DNA from: Blastocystis hominis
Taxonomy: Eukaryota > Sar > Bigyra > Opalinata > Blastocystidae
Assembly: GCF_000151665.1 (NCBI RefSeq)
Contig: NW_013171816.1
Span: forward strand, 1,002,204 to 1,066,203
Direction of reading: 5' to 3'
DNA: 64,000 nucleotides
Shown here: positions 35,241-47,794 of the stretch, one piece after another
Layout: each line of letters starts with the position of its first letter
How positions within the stretch are numbered: the first letter of the stretch is position 1
The notes under the pieces: model-generated
Seen by the model: only the letters and a program-made list of their open reading frames with translations
What the model was told of the DNA's origin: nothing
Databases searched by the model: none
Made by a program: the position numbers and the translations under genes

Positions 35241-36862
35241 ATGATCCTCTGGTTTGCAATTTTATGTGTAGCATGCTTCTTGTACACGAGGGCCATACAT
35301 TATAGTGCATATCCAATGCAAAGTAAACTAAAATCAATCAACATACGATCTGGCAAGAATAAAACTACAGCGGATTATTTCTCTCGTAGTACGAAGGTTA
35401 TAGAAAAGTATCCCTCTTTTGAAATGTGTGGTAATGTACACATTTGAGACTTACTTGAAAAATAGTGTGCTACAAGTATGGAGTGCTGTGACGATTATTA
35501 TGAATCAACTTCCCCTTTTCTTGTGAAACTAAATCGGTTTCCCAAACCAATGAATTACCTCGGAAATGACAAGAGATTGTTTAATGGAATGGCGGACTAT
35601 GATTTGAAAAAGAGTCTTTCTGTGACATGTAATTCTGCTAGCTCAATTGTTAATTTTGTCTATAATCACTCAGATTATTTACAGGTATCCTGTAAAGACA
35701 ACAGGACTTTTTCCTTTTGCCAAAAGTACTACTTGTTCAAGGTTTCTCACGATTTGAAGTGTAAACACTTCTCCCGAATGCCTTGTACTGCTCTCTATTC
35801 GATATTCACTCTAGATGTACAAAAGCCCTTCAACAATATCACGTTGACTTTTACAATGACGTAGCTTCATTTGAACAACTCATTCCCTAGTCTTGACAAA
35901 ACGTTTCATCTCAAGAAACATCTTGAACGATGGCCGGGACCCATTGTTCTAACACTAATCATAACGGGATCAGAACTAAACGAAGCTTTAAAGCTGATCA
36001 TAAAGCTAGTGAAAACAAAACGTGTTACCGTTATTGTGTACATGCAGACAAGCGCTCCTATCGCTCTGTCGGATAGTGAGCACGACAAACTCAGCTATGC
36101 CCACAACATTTACCCCATCAATCTTCTTCGTGATCTTTCCATTGAGTCGATTGAAACTACTCATTACCTTGTGGCCGATGCGGATTTGATGCTTTCGCGT
36201 AGCTCTGGACATCCAACTCGATCCTAGGCTCGCTGTACTCAAACCTGCTCCAATCCAAACGCTTCCTTGACAGTCCTTTTAACATTTTTCTCATCCAGCC
36301 ACTGAAATTGGCGGATTCTGCGCTCTCTGCGAATTGCTATCGGTCCAATAAGGATTGTGAGTTATTGTATTGTCTTTCTGCTCGCCTTGTGAGTTGTAGA
36401 TGGAACGACATCCCCGATTCAAAGCAGGACATCGAAGAGCAGTTCTTATCTCAAGAGATAATCCCAGCAAAGAGTGAATACGCTGTGAGAATGCAGAGAA
36501 GCTCTGACAGATAGAATGTGCTGAATGAAACGACGTGGATCGAGTCTACAGACATAGCTTTGTTCCAAGTGAAGATTACGAGTGGCTTGATGTCGTATGG
36601 AGTGTATAAGCGGTATCCCAGTTTGCCGTTGTATCATCCCTATTTCTTTGGAGAACTGGATCATGAAGAGTTTTTTCATTATCTAGTCACACTAAATCGT
36701 TTGGATTGGATAGAGGGGTTATACGTAGGGTATAATTTTTACATTTTGTCGTCTGATTTTGGCTTCGAATTACCTCATTTCGATCCCAAGCTAGTATGGT
36801 CAGATAATGCGATTACATCATATAATATGATGAGGCTGTTTAAGACGATTGCGAAACTGTAG
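35241..36862 (+). CDS. GT49-type glycosyltransferase, copy 2
   Basis: Diverged paralogue of the gene at 24054. It starts at 35241 with a signal anchor (MILWFAILCVACFLYTRA). A Cys-rich stem follows (MECCDDYYES, VSCKDNRTFSFCQKYY). The GT domain then has NIYPINLLRDLSIESIETTH and YLVADADLMLS, with DAD as the DXD metal site. The C-terminal part (YKRYPSLPLYHPYFFGELD, IEGLYVGYNFYILSSDFGF) also fits the family. Introns of about 29-30 nt are supported at, for example, 35430-35459 and near 35785, 35865 and 36200. The region is markedly AT-rich. TAG is encoded. Confidence 0.65.
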
Positions 36863-37004
36863 TTTGCTTGCTTCAAATCTGGGTTGGAGCTTGTTTGTTC
36901 GAATTTTGTTTCATTTAGCCCCTAGTTCTCTTTTATTTGACCAAATATAGACTATTACCCAAAGCTGGAATTATAATCTTCAATAACCTAAATGCAGTTT
37001 TAAA

Positions 37005-38534
37005 ATGAGTTTCTTTTTTCACTTTCTTTTTTCCATGTCTTTGACTTTTTTGCTTTTTCTTGTATCATCTTTTATTTTTAATGCCTATGTGAAATGTATT
37101 AGTGGTGAGTTGAGAACAACTATAGACGTGGTAAATAAGAGATTACTCGTAGGGATTTATCTTATCGTTTTGATAGTAGCACGATTTGGATTTCAGTGTT
37201 TTGGACAAAATCTATGCCAACCACAACCCTTATATTAAGAAGTTTTCTGGGACAAAATATATTGGCCGAATAGTAAATGAAAAGGAGTGCTTTCACCGCC
37301 ACGTTCCATACGAAATAAAAGGATCTTACAGCATCCCTTGTAAAAACGCCAAGCGCATTTCTTATTTTTTAAACAAGTACCGCGACTCCCTTTATTACCC
37401 TTGCTATGACAGATCGGTTTATTCTCACTGCCAGCCCTTTTATTTGATGGTTTTCGATTCAAGGGAAATGAAATGCTCAACGTTTCAAAGAAAGCCATGT
37501 ATTTCATAGAGTCGCGTTTTATTTAGATGTACGAAGTCTTCCTATCGACTTCACTTTGATCTCCGTTCTTTCCATGAACAGGATTGATAGAATCCCATTC
37601 CTGGTTCAGCGATGGAAGAATCGAATCTGTTTGGCCGTTTTGTTAACAGAGAAAGAGATCCCCCAAGTTGAGGATTTTATTAACAATTTCTCGAAAACGA
37701 AGCAGATAACGTTCATTCTCTATATCATAAAAGAACTCTCAAACGTTCCTTTCCGTAGTATATACTACGACACGTTTGGCGCGGATCATTATAACCAAAC
37801 TATCTTCCCAATCAATTTACTGCGTGATTTAGCGATTGAATCGATCGATACTTCCCACTATGTCATCACAGACATTGATGCTTTTCCTTCCCAAACTCTT
37901 TATACATCTCTTCAGAAGCATTCTGAGCTTTTGAAGAATGAAAGAGTTGTCATTCTGCTTAAAACGTTCCGAATGAACGACAAGGTGATAAACATGAAGA
38001 AGTGCTATCGTCGTGGCGTCTGTTTGGATATGTTTTGTTTCTGAGTACAAATAAGATGTAGTTGGAAACAAATTCCGTCCACAAAAAAGAATTTGAAGGA
38101 GATGTATGGGACGAAAGTGAAGTCTCATGATGTGCTGCGACATGTAGTGACTACGAGTGAATGACAATCTAGGACATTGTCGATGTTAATGTAATGCTTA
38201 ACGAGACCCAGAACGTTTTGCTTCCGTACAATGCTACACATGATATGGAGCCGTATTCTGTCGTTCGTCGTTCGATTAATAATCCCATTTTTAATCCATA
38301 TTTCATTAATTATGGATACAATAAAGAAGAGTTGATGAATAAGCTAACGCTTTTGAGTAGGATTGTTGTTGAAAGAGTGTAATGTAGATTATTCCTACTA
38401 CATTCTTCTCTCTGATTTTTTCGTAGACATACCGCACAAACAATCAGTATACTCAAAACAATCACATTCAAGATATACCGCAATGTGGAGATTGCTTCAC
38501 ACGGTTCGTAGAACTTATGAAAGCATGGCATCAT
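37005..38534 (+). CDS. GT49-type glycosyltransferase, copy 3
   Basis: Tandem neighbour and close relative of copy 2. It starts at 37005 with a Phe/Leu-rich anchor (FLFSMSLTFLLFLVSSFIF). Stem cysteines match copy 2 (ECFHRHVPYE, QPFYLMVFDSREMKCSTF). The catalytic block is TIFPINLLRDLAIESIDTSH and YVITDIDAFPS, with the DXD site as DID. The acceptor-side part (CLDIWKQIPSTKKNLKEMYG) aligns with copy 1 (IKNLLPSTKKDVLECVEKG), followed by NPIFNPYFINYGYNKEE and ILLSDFFVDIPH. Introns of 28-31 nt. The frame ends at T38534, 4 nt before TGTTTGTT, so TAA comes from polyadenylation. Confidence 0.65.
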
Positions 38535-38694
38535 CTTATGTTTGTTCGCAAAACCGAATACTCATTATTCTCTTTCAAGCAAGAGATTATTGGTGGGAGT
38601 ATTTTTTTCCTTGACGAATCGTTTTCGAGCATTCAGAATATATTATCTGTAAGATATTGGATAAAACAAGTGAGAATTCTAGGTGTGAGCTGGA

Positions 38695-41600
38695 ATGCTT
38701 CGTTTAGGATCTTTTCGGTCTAAATTGGTGACTAGAAGTGGATACCAACAGCTTAGGAGGAGTGTTTCATCAAGTCAAGGTTTATCGAAGAACGAATCTG
38801 CCTCAAAACTATTACTTTCTGGTAAATTAGGGAGTAAATTGACAACCAATGTATTTATTTTGGTTTTCGATTTGATATAGGCTCTTTCACGAGTTGTGTC
38901 TCTTTTGGAAGAAATTTCAAATCCAGCGTCTATTTTAATCTTGTCATATCCCATTGTTCTTATGGATTTTTGAATTAGCCTTAACGTTTGAGTAATCGAG
39001 ATTGGGAGCGATTTCGAATCCAAGAAACAATCGACGTGTAGAGACTTGCATTTAGGATGTTGTTTAGACTTGCCCCTCTTTCGTCGATCGAGACTGAAGT
39101 CCATTCTTTCAACTCACTGATTCGAATGATATCTTCAGATTATCCGAATATATTGAACGATGAATCCTATCGATTAATCAATGAAAGAGAGCAGCTAGTG
39201 GTCTTCGAGTCAAATCGAGACATCTTTCTTCCTTCCAACACCCTAAACGTTTCCTATTCACAACAAACAAAATCAATTATTCGTAACATCAACCTTCTCA
39301 AATCCCATAGCATTTCCCCCACCGATTTCAGCACTTTTCTCTCGAGCCAAACAACTCAAATACCCGATCATTTGAACAAAAAATACTCTGATTTCGCTCG
39401 AATCTACGCGTTGTTCGATTCATTCCTCAAAGATCAGCGCTTGTACTCGCCGACCGATTTCGCTTCCACGCTTTCTACAAACCAAGAGTTTCTTGATCTC
39501 TTCGCACGCGTTTTCTTGTTTCCAATTTTTCACAGTTAGCGATTTTCGCACTTGTTTATTTTTTCGATTGAACACAATTCACTTGTCCAAAACCAATTTC
39601 TTTCCGCTCTGATTCAAAACCCGGAGTGCCAATCCGCTTTGCTTACGCACCACACATCGATCGTAAGACGATAGAAGTAATCATTTCCATGTAGACGCCT
39701 TCGGATCGATTGAATCCTGAGAATCTTTTTCGAGACTATGTGGCGATTCAATCCGTAGAGGGAAATTGCTTAATGAGCGATTTCATTTCGATTTTGGACT
39801 TGAAAGTGAATGCTGCGAAATCAAAATCAAAATCGAATGTGATTCAGATCCCGAACTCATGGAATCGAGAGAATTCTCTCAAGAAACCGGAAGTGTTTCA
39901 GTGGAAAGATATCGAAAAGAACGGCTATGGAGTGCGATTGAATGAGTTCTATTCTGCAGTGGAGGAACAAGAAGAGATTGTGAATCAGATCAAAAAGATC
40001 TTGAAGGGTCCTGCGATGGCAAAAACAAGATCCGAGAATTCAGTCGAGGAATTGGTGAAAGAAAATCGGTTTGAAAACCATCCAATGAATCACGTCATTG
40101 GAGTATTCTTCAAGACACAGAAAGAAGTCGAGCAGTTCTGCACGCTTCTGAAACAAGAAGGGCTTCCCTATCGTGGAAACGAGGAAACTAGCAACGTTCG
40201 ATTTTTGTTTTGTTCAGACTTGTAGTTTTCGGAGGGAATCAACATTCTCCGTCTTCTTTATGATCCAAACGACTCTAGAAGTTATGATATGATGACAGTG
40301 TTACAACTTCCTTCGCTTGAAATCTCCACAACGACCCTCCAAACTTTTATTCAGAACTGTAAACGAAATCATCAAAGTCTTTATGAAACGGTGAAGGAGG
40401 CGTTGAAAACTGAAGCGAATCTTCCACAGAATGAATGGAGAAACTTGTCGAAATTAATGTCGACGATCCAATCATTGCATAATCAATTACTGAATTATCC
40501 TGGGTCTTATCTTCTTTACCAGTTTTATAATCGAATTCATGAATTACCACAAATCATGAACGATTCTGAACGCCAGTCTTCATTGATTGGTCTGTTGAAT
40601 GAATTGATGTATTTGGAAGACGGCCATTCGCCTCTTTTGAAATCGAACTCGTCTTCTCCATTCTTTAAACTTCACGACTACATTGAGTACAAACGACGCA
40701 TTCCTTTCACTCTAGTTTCCTTTCATTCATTCCTCTCTTTCCTTCCACTTCCATCTTGGATCGATTGCGAAGCCTTCAAGGCCATCCTTTAACGAAACTT
40801 CTTCTTACGCAATGTGACTCCAATCCAGAAGAAAAGGATGAAACCAGCCCAATCGATTCCAACGTTATTCTTGTCGGAACATACGCAGATCGATATCCCA
40901 ATTACTTCACAGTAGCTCATTTTGTGTATTCATTCATTTCAGTCTCTCTTTTTGCCTCAGTTGAATGCTTCCAGGATTTCACTTCATCGCGTCAGTTCTT
41001 CCTGTTTGTTCCCGGAATGCGCCATTGTCCCTGACTCTTCTTCAATTCAGCCTGTCGTTTCATTCATTCACGTTCAGTTTTAGTTCGTTTCTTCCTCGTA
41101 TGACGTTCGTTGCATTCAAGAACTTCTCTCTCGCTCACTCTCACCTCCCTATCTCTCATACACACTATTCTCTTCTTCAGGACAAATGCGTTCTACAAAG
41201 CCGAGTGTTATTCTATCGTCTCTTCTTCCTTCTCCTCCGAAACGCTCTTTAAAACAAATCTCTCGACCCGTTTCTTCTTCTTCAACTTCTTCAACTTCTT
41301 CAACTTCTCCTCCTTCTTCTTCTAATGTTGATTTTGCTTCGATTCTTTCGGAAACTGACGAATCGGGAGATTCTCGTCTTCTTCTAAGCGTTTCACGAAT
41401 CAACAAATACTTTCAATGTCCTTATGCTTTTTATCTTCGCTACGTTTCTCTCATTTTCACGTTTGATTGTAGGTACTGAACTCGCAGGGACTTCCAGTGC
41501 CTTATTTGAGCTACGGATCCTCGCTTCACGGATGTTTGCAAGACTTCTCCACTGTTTTTCTTCTTATTCTGCTTGATTTTAGCTTCTTTACAACCCACAA

Positions 41601-42429
41601 TTGCGCGAACATTATGCAAATCGAATCGCAAAGCAGCCAACCGAAGCGAATCTGCGCGCTCTTTTAAACAGCAGCGAGAACAGCAAACAAATCCAAACAC
41701 TTCTCGATCAATACAAAGCATTGGGCGAAACTCCCGATGAAACGGACATCATTCGCGCGGTTCTTCGGCATCATTGGAAAGAGGAGGATTACGACTCACC
41801 TGCGACGAAGAAGCTGATGAAACTTCACTATTACAACGGAGTGATGAGTTATTTGAAGAGAGAAATCAAACGATATTTTGAAAATCCAGAAATCGCGCCG
41901 ATTTCTGTAGAATCGGAGTTTGCTTTGGATGGAAGCATCGAAGTGGATGGAAGAGAGGAGAAATACCGGTTTAGAGGTGTGTTTGATCGCATCGAAGGGT
42001 AGTTTTTGGATGAATGAATGAGGGAAAGAAAGAATGGAAAGCCGGAAACGATCGTCGAGTACAAATCGAACCCATCAAACAAGGAGTTGAATGAAGAAAG
42101 CTTTGCTTCCAATGTGAAAACGTATTATTCATTCCAAGCTGCGAGGTTTGAATGAGTTTGTATTGTGATCTTTAGTTATGTCGATGCGTTTCGAAAGCTG
42201 AACGGATCGGATCCTTCCAATGTAAGATAAATAGAAGGGATTGAGATTGTAGATGTGGTTTGAAAACATCGAGTCTGGAATCCGATGTCAAGTCGATTTA
42301 GGTAAAATGGATGGGAAGTTGATCGAGTCGAATATCACAAAGTATATCCGAGGTGTGCGTGCTTGCGATTTTTCGCGGTGTAAGAACGAGTTTCAATGCT
42401 CGCGTTGCGAGTTTCGGGATATTTGTTAG
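38695..42429 (+). CDS. AddB-like protein: degenerate UvrD-type region plus Fe-S PD-(D/E)XK nuclease, organelle leader
   Basis: The N-terminus (MLRLGSFRSKLVTRSGYQQL) is Arg-rich and acid-free, as in mitochondrial presequences. Next comes a Walker-A-like but imperfect stretch (LLLSGKLGSKLTTNALSRV), a motif-Ia-like ILILSYP and VHSFNSLIRMI as in UvrD. The usual DE of motif II is missing (LFIFSIEHNSLVQNQFLSAL). The C-terminal third is a RecB/AddB/Cas4-type nuclease: SVSRINKYFQCPYAFYLRYV, FRGVFDRIEG, and IVEYKSNPSN (the E-x-K core). It ends CDFSRCKNEFQCSRCEFRDI then C, a C-x2-C-x5-C iron-sulphur motif pairing with the Cys of FQCPY. Introns are about 30 nt (first 38851-38880). Role in organellar DNA end processing is inferred. 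Confidence 0.6.
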
Positions 42430-42545
42430 TTCACTTCGATTGTATCCTGATTGTTTGTTATGGACCTGTGATGTTTCTATCATCTATGTTTTGTTTCCTT
42501 CATTTCATTTTTCTGTGTGTGTTCGCTCAAACCACTTTCGATCCA

Positions 42546-45500
42546 TCAATTCTCAATATAGATTTCGATATTCGCAAAGATTCGCTTGTAGATCGGCAAA
42601 AACGGACCGTCCGGCAAATTCGTCGCGAATTCCAAAAGCTCCTCTTCCTTATTCATCATGTCCAGACAGAGAATATAGACGTATTCCATAGCCAATTTCT
42701 GCCAGCTGTTCTTTTCATAGGCTCCCAACTTGCTCTTGATCCACTTCACACAGTGATCGTAATCCTTCGACCGATAGAAAATCAAGGCGATTTCGATATT
42801 CACGCGATCCACTTCGTCCTGCGAGAGTTTCTTGGTCTTCTTCAACGCGTTGCACTCCTTCAACACGTCCTTCACATTCGCGATTTCTCCGTTCTTCGCA
42901 AATCCAGCGAGTTCCTGATCGAAGATATAAGCCTGCTTCATGTGATACGCCAATTCGGGCATTTGCTTCACCACTACTCTTCAAACAATCCATCAATTCT
43001 ACTCTCAGCCGTAATGAGATGCGACGATTCTTCTCCCATCAGCAAATTTTCGCTACAAATGAATCAGCATCCAATCGCAAACTATAGCTGGAAGAGAATC
43101 GAATTGAACGAGCCTTCCGGCTCTCTATTCGCTACGAAGAAGAACAGTCGACGCAATGAATTCAACGCAGTCTTCGACTCTTCCTCGCTCGCCTCCATCT
43201 TCATCTACCCGTCAAAACACACAAAAACGCAAACATAATCATCGAGTTTCTTCATTGCGAGCGTTTCCCACGCTTTCAAATCTGTGGGATCCATCATCAA
43301 CGTATTCTCTGCAGAATATTTCGCAGTGGACAGCGATTCGTTGGAGTTGGACTGCAGAGCGAGCAGCGTTTGCAAGCGCAGAGCGTTTTTGAGCATATCG
43401 TTGCGATGGAGAGAATACTTTTTGTCGCAGAACCACACCGAGAATCTCTTTAATTCAATTGAATCAAACCGAATCCAACGTCATACGAATCGATTATATT
43501 TTTGACACACGTCGTTCCGAAATTGAAGAGCGAGTCGACCGAAACCGTCGCGTTCTTTCCGCGAATATACTCCAAATACAGCGCCGTGAAATGGAGATAT
43601 TGGCAATACGGATCGAACGGATACATGTAAACCAGCTATTTCTCATCGGAACAATCAGGGATTCTACCGTAGCTGTTTGTTCGGCCGCGATTTTTCCCTC
43701 GATCAGCTTTTCTTTCACCAGAGATTCCTCCGTTATCAGCTCTTCTTCGCTCAGCGTGCCATTCAGAAGCCGGCAGACGCCTCCATCGCTATGGAAATAC
43801 GACGGATTGCATGGATCCAGCTTCATCGATTCGATCGAATTCGATCTGTTTTCCGCCTGCTCCGCGAGATGACGCAACTCTTGGATGGTGGCTTCGAGCC
43901 TCGCGTCTCCGTTCGGTTTGACGCTATCGAGAACGGCGATGCATTTCTGATAGAGATGGCAACGATAGAACGATTTGGCGCAGAGAACACGGACGTAATC
44001 GTCCTTCGAAGGGAGCAGCAAACTCGCACACTTCAGAACGAGCTGCTCCGTCTGCGATCGCGTTTTGTTTCCTCTGCGAATCAATCGATGAGCACACAAA
44101 GGACTGGAGAAGAAGGAAGAGAACGGCGCTTTCGGGAATCGTGGCGACTGAGCAGCACATTTCGGCGAGCTATGCAGTGAAACGCCTGCCCGATTTGTAC
44201 ATCCAACGCCTTATCTTCTCTGTGGAAGTAGTGATACTGGCAATACGCTGCAATGAATCAACGGAACGAAATTCTAACCTTCCAAGAAGAGCAGGAGCGG
44301 ACTGTCTGAAGCGAGATTCCGTCCCTGGCTGATGATTTCCATCGCTTTCTCCGGCTTTCCGTTCTTCATCAGTCTAGACATGATTCGCTTTTGATAAAGC
44401 TTTACAGAATGCTGTACATCGCGAAGGGAGTTACGATACTGCTATGCAGCACGCCTCTCCAGTGCTTTTGAAGCTCTAAACACTCCAACAAGGCGCGTTC
44501 GCGAACGGCAAGGCGCGGATCTGCTTTGGCCAAAGCCATCCACAGAGTGAAAAGGCAATTGGCTCGGATTTCCTTTTCGCATTGATACTCGTTTCGCAGC
44601 AGATTTCGAATGAAGAACTGAATCAATTTCAATACGAGCTAATCAGTCAAAGAATAAACAAGCAACAAACTGAATGATGGGAGGATAAAATAGGAGATGA
44701 TTCGGCGATTTCGACCTCCGGTTTCAACGAATAGCTCGACACATCGCTGCGAACTGCCATGGATTCATCGTCCATCCAATCCGTCCTATTCTAAGCAACC
44801 ATCAAAGCGATCATACCATCCCTGAAGATTGCTCGGATCCAAAAACAATCGCTGCTGATTGACGATTCGCTGCTCTTTTTCCAGACTTTCCAACTCGTCG
44901 GTGTTGAGAAAACTCGACAAGAGCGAGTATTTCAGACGCAGAACGCAGGATTTCAGTTCCAACACGCTCGCACAATAACCCAACTCGCGTTGCGCTTCGT
45001 TCACTCGCTCCAATGCCGTGTTGAGAACCACCAACGCGTATTCTGTGCGGCCTTGGCTGATTCTAGAATGATTAAAAAGAAAAAAGAAAAGAAAAACAGA
45101 TCGAGAGCGAGTTGATAATAAGCGCGAGCCAAATGGAAAAGGAACGCTTCGAAGTGATAGTGCGTGGAGGTGATCGGAGCGTCGTACATTGGTTCGAGAA
45201 GAGAAAGATTCTCTTCGAATTGGAGAGAGCGCGAGAGAACCTGGATCGAATCGCAAGCAAAGAAATACCTCCGATTTTAGGAGAACCGCATCGAAGTACA
45301 GACAGGACATGGGATTCTCGACATCGATCGGATCGCTACTCTGAATGTTCAGTTTTTGACTCAGCGTATCGAGCAAAAGATCCAAGACGCGCGTCGCAGA
45401 CCCCAATCGAAACATCTCAATCCAACGAAACGGCCTACCTGTAGAGATTGAAATAACACTCTCCTTCCGCTTGGTAATACTTGCAAACCGCCCTCCAGTT

Positions 45501-47736
45501 GCACAGCGAAGCGAACGTCCCGCCATAGCCCGCTTTGATTTCCTCTTCGCTGTGCTTCTCCAAGAACGCAGAGCAGATGGAAACCATTTTCTGGAAGTGC
45601 GTGATCGCGTCATCGTACTTTTTCTACAGTCAATCGGCCCTTGCAAACGAACCAAATAGAAAGAAGCGAACGCGATTCCGTGGTGAACGAGGAGCGAAAC
45701 CGTCGAGTTGGCTTGATCGATCGGGATTTTCGAGCATCTGCGAGTCAATCAATCGGAGTGAAAGCACGTTTCGATGACTGTGGAATAGTTTTTCTCGCGG
45801 AACAAAAGAGAAACGATCTGGCTAAGAACGGACGTGCTGAAAGGGAATCTCGAATTGATCTTCAAATAGGTTCTACGTTTCCACCCTGCACTCATTCCTA
45901 CTTCAATGCTCGCGTGTGATCGCGCAGTTTTTCATTGTAACATTCTCCAATCACCAACATAAAGATCAAGTAGTAATAATCGTATTTGAATCCCAGATAC
46001 AAATCTTGCTGAGTCTGCGTCAATTGGGCCAACGACGTCGCCAACGGTTTCAACACATCATTGAAAATCACGTTTTGCTCGCTGGATTGGTTCATTGCGA
46101 TCACGCTGTTCACATAAATCAACGCAATGCTTTGCGGATCGATTCGCGCAGCGATCTGCTTGGCTGTGTCCCATTGCTCCTAGAGTTCAATGCAAAACCC
46201 GATCAAAACGAGTTGAATCAGAGAAATCGCCCAGTATTCGAGAAGGGTTTGCGATGGAGTTTCGATTGATTCAACGAGCGAGCAAACCTCTTTTTGCTTC
46301 TCTGTGTGGAGATAGATCAAGCATCGAAGCTCCACTCGATTCAGCTCGGGTATATCGAGCTTATCGATTCTATTCATCACCCAAAACAAACAGAGAAACA
46401 GAGAAATCGCGTTCAAAAAATCGCATAAACTAAACGCCAATTCCACTTCATAGAACGCCACTTCCTTTCGTTCCTTCGTATTTGCAGCGGGGAGACTCGC
46501 CAACGCTCCGTCCAAGAACGTCTTCGCGTTGTTGGCATCGTGAATCTCCATACACATGCGATCTACTCGTCAGCCCTCTAACAAGCCATAACAAAGCTGA
46601 AGATTCACCAGATAGGGAGGAAGCATCTGAATCTTGAGGTCTTGGACCACCTCCATCGGCTTCTATTCATCATTTCTCGTTTCTCTTTCTCTCTTTACCT
46701 TCTTCAATCGCGAGCTTTCGAACTTCTGCGCGTTCTTCGAATAGAGAATCACATACTCCGGATAGCGCGAATCGGTCGATTGAGGAGTGAAGGACTCCGC
46801 TAGTTGCATGCGATCCGAGAAGGAGAGATAAAACGAATCGAGCGACGCGATTTTGAGACGATTGTCCACAAAGATGTCGTAGAGCGCAGTGTCTTTGCAG
46901 ATCGATTCAATTCGCGCGAGTCTCGACGATTCCTACAGTCAAAAACGCGCGGCAAAGCAACGAATTCGGTTGGATGAGCCGAGGCAAAAGCGAACAGCAA
47001 TTCTGTGAGTTTTACGCCTTCCTCTTTCAACATGTAGGGATAGCCGTCTTTGATTTCCTGGAGCAGAGTCAAGAGCAAGTCGAGTTTCGCTTTATCGAGC
47101 GGTCCGAGGAGAGACTGCGCGATTAGTCTTAAAGAAGGAATCTACGATGTTGGCAGCGAGCTTCTTGGTGACTGTTTCACGACCTGACGGAGAAAGGTCT
47201 GGAAGATAATACGTCTTGAGAAGCGTCTGCACGGCATTCTGATTGTCCGATATCTAAACTTAAACCTCGATAAGGAAGCTACCAGGATGTACATTTTGTA
47301 CAGATTTATGTATTCCTTCTCTACACCTCGATTCTCTTGCGATTTGATCTCAATTGTTCTCTTGATATACTTGATGCAGCTTTGATAGTCCTTTTCATCC
47401 ATTGCAATCTTTGTTAAGTTTTGTAATGAAAGAACATGGCTGCTATCTTGGTCGAGCACCTTCTCGAAATCAACGCGAGCCTTCTCTTTCTACACATTAC
47501 GAAACAGATAAGTAGTCACTTCTCCTATCATATAGTACGAAACACCTCTTTGATAATAAAGACTAAGTGACGCACGACCTTTGAGTATTTCCTTCCATAA
47601 ATAGATACAAAGAACCCTACTATATCGATCACATTAATTGCCTCCTTGTAATTCTTGCTGGCAATCAACTGATTCACTTTCTTTGCGTAAATCAATCTTA
47701 CGTTCTTCTTACCTTCTTAATGGATGGTGCAGACAT
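42546..47736 (-). CDS. long TPR-repeat protein (Ski3/TTC37-like?)
   Basis: Starts at 47736 (MSAPSIKK), then a 32-nt intron and VNQLIASKNYKEAINVIDI. Many short introns follow. Tetratricopeptide-type helical pairs recur across the whole length: FEKVLDQDSSHVLSLQNLT, MDEKDYQSCIKYIKRTIEI, YQKRIMSRLMKNGKPEKAM, and AKSFYRCHLYQKCIAVLDS. The last are VNIEIALIFYRSKDYDHCVK and KLAMEYVYILCLDMMNKEE before TGA at 42546. Size (well over 1300 residues) and all-TPR build resemble Ski3/TTC37 of the cytosolic exosome cofactor, but this is weak. I did not fix every exon, and two adjacent genes cannot be ruled out. Confidence 0.5.
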
Positions 47737-47794
47737 TTGAATCCGTTGTGAATGTGTTCTGAAAACAAAAATTGGAAACAAAAATAAGGTTATT

